64,000 bases of DNA, taken from contig NZ_SGXG01000001.1 in the NCBI RefSeq assembly GCF_004216715.1, positions 3,580,501-3,644,500 of the forward strand. Reading direction: 5' to 3'. This document shows positions 59,992 to 64,000 of the stretch, one piece after another (position 1 is the first letter of the stretch; each line of letters starts with the position of its first letter). Origin of the DNA: Cecembia calidifontis. GTDB taxonomy: Bacteria; Bacteroidota; Bacteroidia; Cytophagales; Cyclobacteriaceae. The position numbers and the translations under genes were made by a program. The notes below the pieces were generated by a model, which was given only the letters and a program-made list of their open reading frames with translations, had not been told where the DNA came from and ran no database searches.

Positions 59992-60643
59992 ACTGAAATT
60001 TCAGATACTTGATTTTCTCCCCTTTTTCACTGAAGAGTTTTTCATATTTTGTTTTAATGCCATGGTGCTCATCTTTCCAGGGAGATGCATAAAAGTCATG
60101 GGTATGGAGAATTACTTCACAATCCTCTCTTTGCTTTACCACATCCAAGGTATAATCAAATAATCCAGTGTTATCAGTTTTAAAATGAACAATCCCATCC
60201 TCCTTGATCAATGGCTTGTACATATCCAAAAATCTTGGGGAAGTCAGTCTTCTTTTTTCATCTCCATCTCTTGGAAAAGGATCGGGAAAAGTAATCCATA
60301 ACTCTGAAATTTCTCCCTTTTCAAAGAACTTATCCAAAACCTGGATTTGTGTCCTCAAAAAAGCAACATTTTCCAAACCTTCTGCAATCGCTACGGTGCT
60401 CCCCTTCCAGATACGGGCTCCTTTGATATCAACGCCTATGAAGTTTTTTTCCGGATATTGCCTGGCCAATCCCACAGTAAACTCCCCCCTGCCACATGCC
60501 AATTCAACCACGATTGGATTACTGTTTAAAAATTGAACGCAATTCCAATTTCCTTTGATCTTTTCAAAAATCTCTTTTCCCTGTTGGACAACGTTTCTGT
60601 TCTTTTCGTTCTCTTTGAACCTTTGCAGTTTCTTTCTGCTCAT
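59957..60643 (-). CDS. trmB: tRNA (guanine-N7-)-methyltransferase TrmB
   Basis: 228 aa class I SAM methyltransferase. The SAM-binding motif is VVELACGRGEFTVGLA (about 45-60), then NFIGVDIKGARIW, and the catalytic-region motif FPDPFPRDGDEKRRL (TrmB PDPW-type). It makes m7G46 in the tRNA variable loop. Last gene of the operon exbB-exbD-tonB-folC-trmB, 2 bp after folC. Confidence 0.93.
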   Translation of the reverse strand: MSRKKLQRFKENEKNRNVVQQGKEIFEKIKGNWNCVQFLNSNPIVVELACGRGEFTVGLARQYPEKNFIGVDIKGARIWKGSTVAIAEGLENVAFLRTQIQVLDKFFEKGEISELWITFPDPFPRDGDEKRRLTSPRFLDMYKPLIKEDGIVHFKTDNTGLFDYTLDVVKQREDCEVILHTHDFYASPWKDEHHGIKTKYEKLFSEKGEKIKYLKFQFKPIDKDGDQK

Positions 60644-60645
60644 GC

Positions 60646-61935
60646 TTATAAATCCTTGATTTCGGCGACCACAAAGGTACTGCCCCCGATGAATATTAAG
60701 TCCTCTTTACTTGCTTTTTTCTTTGCCCAAGAGATGGCATCGTTGACATCTTTGATCACAATTCCATCCAATCCAAATTCCTGGGCTTTCAGATAAAGCT
60801 CATCTGCAGGCATGGCCCGTGGTATGTTTGCCTGACAAAAAATATATTTAGCATCCTTGGGAAGCAGGCTTAAAACTTTGGAAACATCTTTATCATTGAC
60901 CATACCTATAACCATAAACAGCTGATTATAGGGATATTCATTGATTTGTTTTAAAATATATTTGATACCATCCTCATTATGTCCTGTATCACAAATGATC
61001 CAAGGAGCGTTACCCAAAATCTGCCATCTTCCTTTTAGACCAGTGTTTTTTATAACATGGGACAAGCCTTTGGAGATATCTTCATCTGAAATCTGAAATC
61101 CTTTTTCTTTCAAAATTTCCAATGCCTGAAGGATTCCGGGAAGATTATTCTTTTGATAATTGCCCAATAACTCCAACTCCAGATTCTTCATCTCCCCTTT
61201 GTGGATTACTTCAAAAAGGCTCTTTTTGTCTGAAGTTTGCCCCAAAGGTCTGATCTGAAAAGCGCTTTCTGCAAAATAGATGGGGGCATGCTGAACAGCT
61301 GCTATCCTTTCAAAAACATCGGTAGTTTCCTCTTGTTGGGTACTGATGACAACAGGTGTATCCTTTTTGATGATGCCTGCTTTTTCTCCTGCAATTTTCT
61401 CCAAGGTATCTCCGAGAAATTGCATATGGTCAAATCCGATATTGGTAATGACAGCCACTTCCGGGTTGATGACATTGGTACTATCCAACCTCCCCCCCAT
61501 ACCCACTTCTATAACTGCGATATCCACCTGTTCTTTGGCAAAATACCAAAATGCCATGGCCACCGTCATTTCAAAAAAACTGGGCTGAAGACTCTCCAAA
61601 AAAGATTTATTATCAGCTACAAAACCCACTACAGCTTGTTCAGGGATTTCCTCTCCGTTGATTTTTATCCTTTCTGTGAAGGATTTAAGGTGTGGAGAGG
61701 TATATAGCCCAACTTTGTAACCAGCTTCCATCAAAACTGAACAAATGGAATGGGAAGTACTTCCCTTGCCATTTGTCCCTGCAACGTGTACACTTTTGAA
61801 TTTTTGCTGAGGCTGCCCGAGATGTTCACACAATGCAAGTGTGTTCTTCAGGTCTTTTTTAAAAGCCGAAGCACCCACCCGTTGAAACATGGGCAATGCA
61901 TTGAACAAAAAGTCCAATGTCTCCTGATAGTTCAT
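60646..61935 (-). CDS. folC: Bifunctional dihydrofolate/folylpolyglutamate synthase
   Basis: 429 aa Mur-ligase-fold protein. P-loop VAGTNGKGSTSHS (about 51-63), SPHLKSFTERI, then VIEVGMGGRLDSTN (metal and carbamylated Lys area) and the C-terminal domain with ICDTGHNEDG. It adds glutamate to dihydropteroate and then to folates. It follows the TonB-like gene after 4 bp. Confidence 0.94.
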   Translation of the reverse strand: MNYQETLDFLFNALPMFQRVGASAFKKDLKNTLALCEHLGQPQQKFKSVHVAGTNGKGSTSHSICSVLMEAGYKVGLYTSPHLKSFTERIKINGEEIPEQAVVGFVADNKSFLESLQPSFFEMTVAMAFWYFAKEQVDIAVIEVGMGGRLDSTNVINPEVAVITNIGFDHMQFLGDTLEKIAGEKAGIIKKDTPVVISTQQEETTDVFERIAAVQHAPIYFAESAFQIRPLGQTSDKKSLFEVIHKGEMKNLELELLGNYQKNNLPGILQALEILKEKGFQISDEDISKGLSHVIKNTGLKGRWQILGNAPWIICDTGHNEDGIKYILKQINEYPYNQLFMVIGMVNDKDVSKVLSLLPKDAKYIFCQANIPRAMPADELYLKAQEFGLDGIVIKDVNDAISWAKKKASKEDLIFIGGSTFVVAEIKDL

Positions 61936-61939
61936 GAAT

Positions 61940-62899
61940 TTAATCTACTTTGATGATAAAAGTGATTCTTCCTGTTGAATAATCTGCAGTTGCAGCTCCG
62001 GCTTGTCTTCGGAAATTGATCTGATTGACTACTGTTCTGTAATAAGCCAAAACTTCATTGGATACATTATATTCAATAGGAACTGCCTGAACAATCCTGC
62101 CTGTATCATCCACTGTAATCCTAAAAACAATCCTACCGTTTCTTGTTGAAACATTGTCCCTGATATTTGGCCTGGATGCAAAATCCCATCCGGCCAATTC
62201 CAAATTATAACCTGAAGCAGGTCCTGGTGCACCGGTACCTGTTCCTGAACCCATCAAAGCCCTTCCATCTACTGTTCCTGTTGGCTTACCTTCATCCCCT
62301 TTTTGGGTTGAACTTCCCTGTGCGGAACCTTGTGCAGGTTGGTTGCCTGTCCCGGTCGTCCCACCCGCTCCAAAAATTGCCCTTTGGTCAATTTTTGGTT
62401 TCTCTTCTGCTTTGGTAGTGGTTTTCTCGGCCTCAGCTGTAGCAGGCTGGGTTACCGGCGTGGTTTCTTTCTTCGCAGGACTGGGATCTTTTACTGCAGG
62501 TGAAGGTTTTTCACTTGCTTTGACAGTACTTGGAAGCTTGCTTTGGGACTCGTAGGTATTTTTCGAAGGAGCAGACTTAGGTTTAGCAGCTTCAGTTTTG
62601 GGCTGGGTTACCGGCACACTTGATTCTGTTGGCTTAGGAGCCTGTTCACCCGGAGCCGGTGCCTCGGTATTGTTAGTTTGTACCTCAGATGGAGGTGCGG
62701 TAGTTTGGTTATTCCCACTTCCCAAATCCGTGAATCCCAGGTTCAGTTCCATACCATATTTTGGTAAAGGTGGAACCTGCTCGCGCCAAACGACAATAAA
62801 GTATATGGCCAGTAGCACCAAAATATTGACTAGAATGGTGATAATTAGCGCTTTCCTTTTATTCTCGCTTTCCTGGCTATCAATTTCCCAAAGTTGCAT
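61940..62899 (-). CDS. TonB-like energy transducer
   Basis: 319 aa. Short cytosolic N-terminus, one membrane helix (about 16-38), then a long Pro/Thr/Glu/Lys-rich linker (about 60-220) that can span the periplasm. The C-terminal domain (about 230-319) has NGRIVFRITVDDTGRI and TGRITFIIKVD, a TonB_C-like fold. With ExbB/ExbD just upstream it would carry proton-motive-force energy to outer-membrane receptors. The gene order indicates one complex. Confidence 0.87.
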   Translation of the reverse strand: MQLWEIDSQESENKRKALIITILVNILVLLAIYFIVVWREQVPPLPKYGMELNLGFTDLGSGNNQTTAPPSEVQTNNTEAPAPGEQAPKPTESSVPVTQPKTEAAKPKSAPSKNTYESQSKLPSTVKASEKPSPAVKDPSPAKKETTPVTQPATAEAEKTTTKAEEKPKIDQRAIFGAGGTTGTGNQPAQGSAQGSSTQKGDEGKPTGTVDGRALMGSGTGTGAPGPASGYNLELAGWDFASRPNIRDNVSTRNGRIVFRITVDDTGRIVQAVPIEYNVSNEVLAYYRTVVNQINFRRQAGAATADYSTGRITFIIKVD

Positions 62900-62901
62900 A
62901 A

Positions 62902-63294
62902 TTACTTATAGGGTTTTGTGGCGATCGAAACATTTGCCTCTAAACCAGCGGCAATACCGCCTATTTCAACCAGATATTCAACTGGTACCTCTTTATCAAT
63001 GTGCAGGACAACCTGTCCTTTTTTGTCCTGCAACAATGCAGTGAGCTCAGGTTTGATCTGATCCCTGGACACTACCCTATCATTAACGGAAAACTTCAGG
63101 TCTTTGGTTACTGTAACCGTAATTTCCTGCATGACAATGTCTGAAGCTTCACTGGAAGGTAAGTTGACAGGTAGCCCTGAAGGGGTGATAAAGGAAGATG
63201 TCAGCATGAAGAATATCAACAAAAGGAAAATGATATCCGTCATGGAGGACATGCTGAAAGCAGCATCAACTTTATGTTTTGACTGTAAAGCCAT
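62902..63294 (-). CDS. exbD: ExbD/TolR-family proton-channel protein
   Basis: 130 aa. A single N-terminal membrane helix (about 16-35) with the essential Asp in SSMTDIIFLLLIFFML, and a periplasmic ExbD domain (VNLPSSEA, VHIDKEVPVEYL). It works with ExbB as a stator-like proton channel. 2 bp from both neighbours. Confidence 0.93.
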   Translation of the reverse strand: MALQSKHKVDAAFSMSSMTDIIFLLLIFFMLTSSFITPSGLPVNLPSSEASDIVMQEITVTVTKDLKFSVNDRVVSRDQIKPELTALLQDKKGQVVLHIDKEVPVEYLVEIGGIAAGLEANVSIATKPYK

Positions 63295-63296
63295 AA

Positions 63297-63986
63297 TTAT
63301 TTATCCTGCAATAGGTCAATAAATTCAACGGAAGTATATTCCATACTGTGGATCAATTTGGAAACCTGGGTAACCAAATAATTATAACCTAAATAAGCGA
63401 CAATACCGACCACCAGTCCTGTTGCAGTCGTTATCATAGCTTCATAGATACCAGTGGAGAGCAATTTGGGAGATACCATTCCTTCCTCCTGTGCCACCCC
63501 GATAAATGCCCTTATCATACCGGCAACCGTTCCGAGGAATCCGATCATCGGTGCAGCGCCGGCCACAGTGGCCAATAGACCAAGGTTTTTCTCCAATTTG
63601 TAAATCTCTATTTTACCCACATTTTCAATAGACACCTCAATATTTTTCAAGGGACTTCCAATCCTTTCCAAACCTTTGGCAATCATGTTTGCCACCGGTG
63701 TATTTTCTCCCTGACATAACATTCTGGCCTGATCGATTTTTCCACCCTGAACGAGGATCTTGATCTGGTCCATCAAATGTTTGGGTGACTTGGAGGCTTT
63801 CCTAAGGGTAATCACTTTTTCTACAAAGATGAAGATCGCCAATACAAATAAGATGTAAAGGGGAATCATCATGTAACCACCTTTGATCATTAAGTCCAAT
63901 AAACCTATGCTTTGTCTGCCAGGTTCCATAACTGATAGCGTATCGGCCATCATTTGGCCATCTGTACTGATTTGTGTTAGAATCAT
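63297..63986 (-). CDS. exbB: ExbB/TolQ/MotA-family proton-channel protein
   Basis: 229 aa with three membrane helices (about 34-54, 132-158, 172-200). The MotA/TolQ/ExbB signature GLLATVAGAAPMIGFLGTVAGMI and STGIYEAMITTATGLVVGIVAYL are intact. It forms the pentameric channel around ExbD. First gene of the operon; only 14 bp of upstream sequence are in the window, so the promoter is not visible. Confidence 0.93.
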   Translation of the reverse strand: MILTQISTDGQMMADTLSVMEPGRQSIGLLDLMIKGGYMMIPLYILFVLAIFIFVEKVITLRKASKSPKHLMDQIKILVQGGKIDQARMLCQGENTPVANMIAKGLERIGSPLKNIEVSIENVGKIEIYKLEKNLGLLATVAGAAPMIGFLGTVAGMIRAFIGVAQEEGMVSPKLLSTGIYEAMITTATGLVVGIVAYLGYNYLVTQVSKLIHSMEYTSVEFIDLLQDK

Positions 63987-64000
63987 ATTTAGTATTTCAA

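Overview
The window looks like a chromosomal segment of a Bacteroidota bacterium, most likely order Cytophagales, family Cyclobacteriaceae. This is inferred from low-to-moderate GC, TAnnTTTG-type -7 promoter elements, few Shine-Dalgarno sites, a 41-codon ribosomal protein THX gene, and protein families typical of the group (BlaR-like M56 peptidase with TonB domains, MlaEFD, GH172, ExbBD-TonB, DPP-IV-type S9 peptidase). I saw no rRNA, tRNA or CRISPR array. Most of the sequence is ordinary chromosome interrupted by two insertion sequences.

Layout. 1-10 kb: a sirtuin cut by the window edge, topA, a SixA-like phosphatase, an agmatinase-family enzyme, an M56/BlaI sensor-repressor pair, a fatty acid desaturase, a holin-like membrane protein, an AlbA_2 protein and an acidic hypothetical. 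10-15 kb: a histone-deacetylase-family enzyme, a small membrane protein, a frameshifted OmpH/Skp gene, a deoxyhypusine synthase homologue and an OmpA-family protein. 15-20 kb: a probable sucrose module (SSS symporter, GH100-like hydrolase, PfkB sugar kinase) divergent from a LacI regulator, with a palindromic operator candidate between them. 20-30 kb: small membrane protein, THX, TrmH, a CocE-type hydrolase, an OMP-like protein, a protein resembling the VLRF1 release-factor domain of Vms1/ANKZF1, a HEAT protein, HrpB and a Gfo/Idh/MocA oxidoreductase.

30-39 kb: a complete IS1380-type element (1664 bp, 5-bp target duplication) sits just upstream of a two-subunit molybdenum hydroxylase. Next to that enzyme lie the genes expected to build its cofactor: cysteine desulfurase, MocA and XdhC. 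39-48 kb: cold-shock-domain protein, hypothetical, a predicted zinc protease and a DASS transporter. Then comes a complete IS1634-type element flanked by perfect 150-bp direct repeats, followed by arfB and the mlaEFD operon. 47.7-55.2 kb: a three-gene secreted carbohydrate operon (GH63-like, GH172, and an unrecognised domain fused to a formylglycine-generating-enzyme fold that lacks the active-site cysteines). 55-64 kb: GNAT acetyltransferase, S9 peptidase, a cysteine-cluster hypothetical, a RES-Xre toxin-antitoxin pair with a near-ideal promoter and operator, and the operon exbB-exbD-tonB-folC-trmB.

The points most worth following are the VLRF1-like protein, the 150-bp duplication around the IS1634 element, the carbohydrate operon with its FGE-like fusion, the A8 frameshift in the OmpH gene, the IS1380 insertion upstream of the Mo-hydroxylase operon, and the hrpB promoter embedded at the end of the preceding terminator. 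All family assignments were made by reading the protein sequences; no database search was possible.
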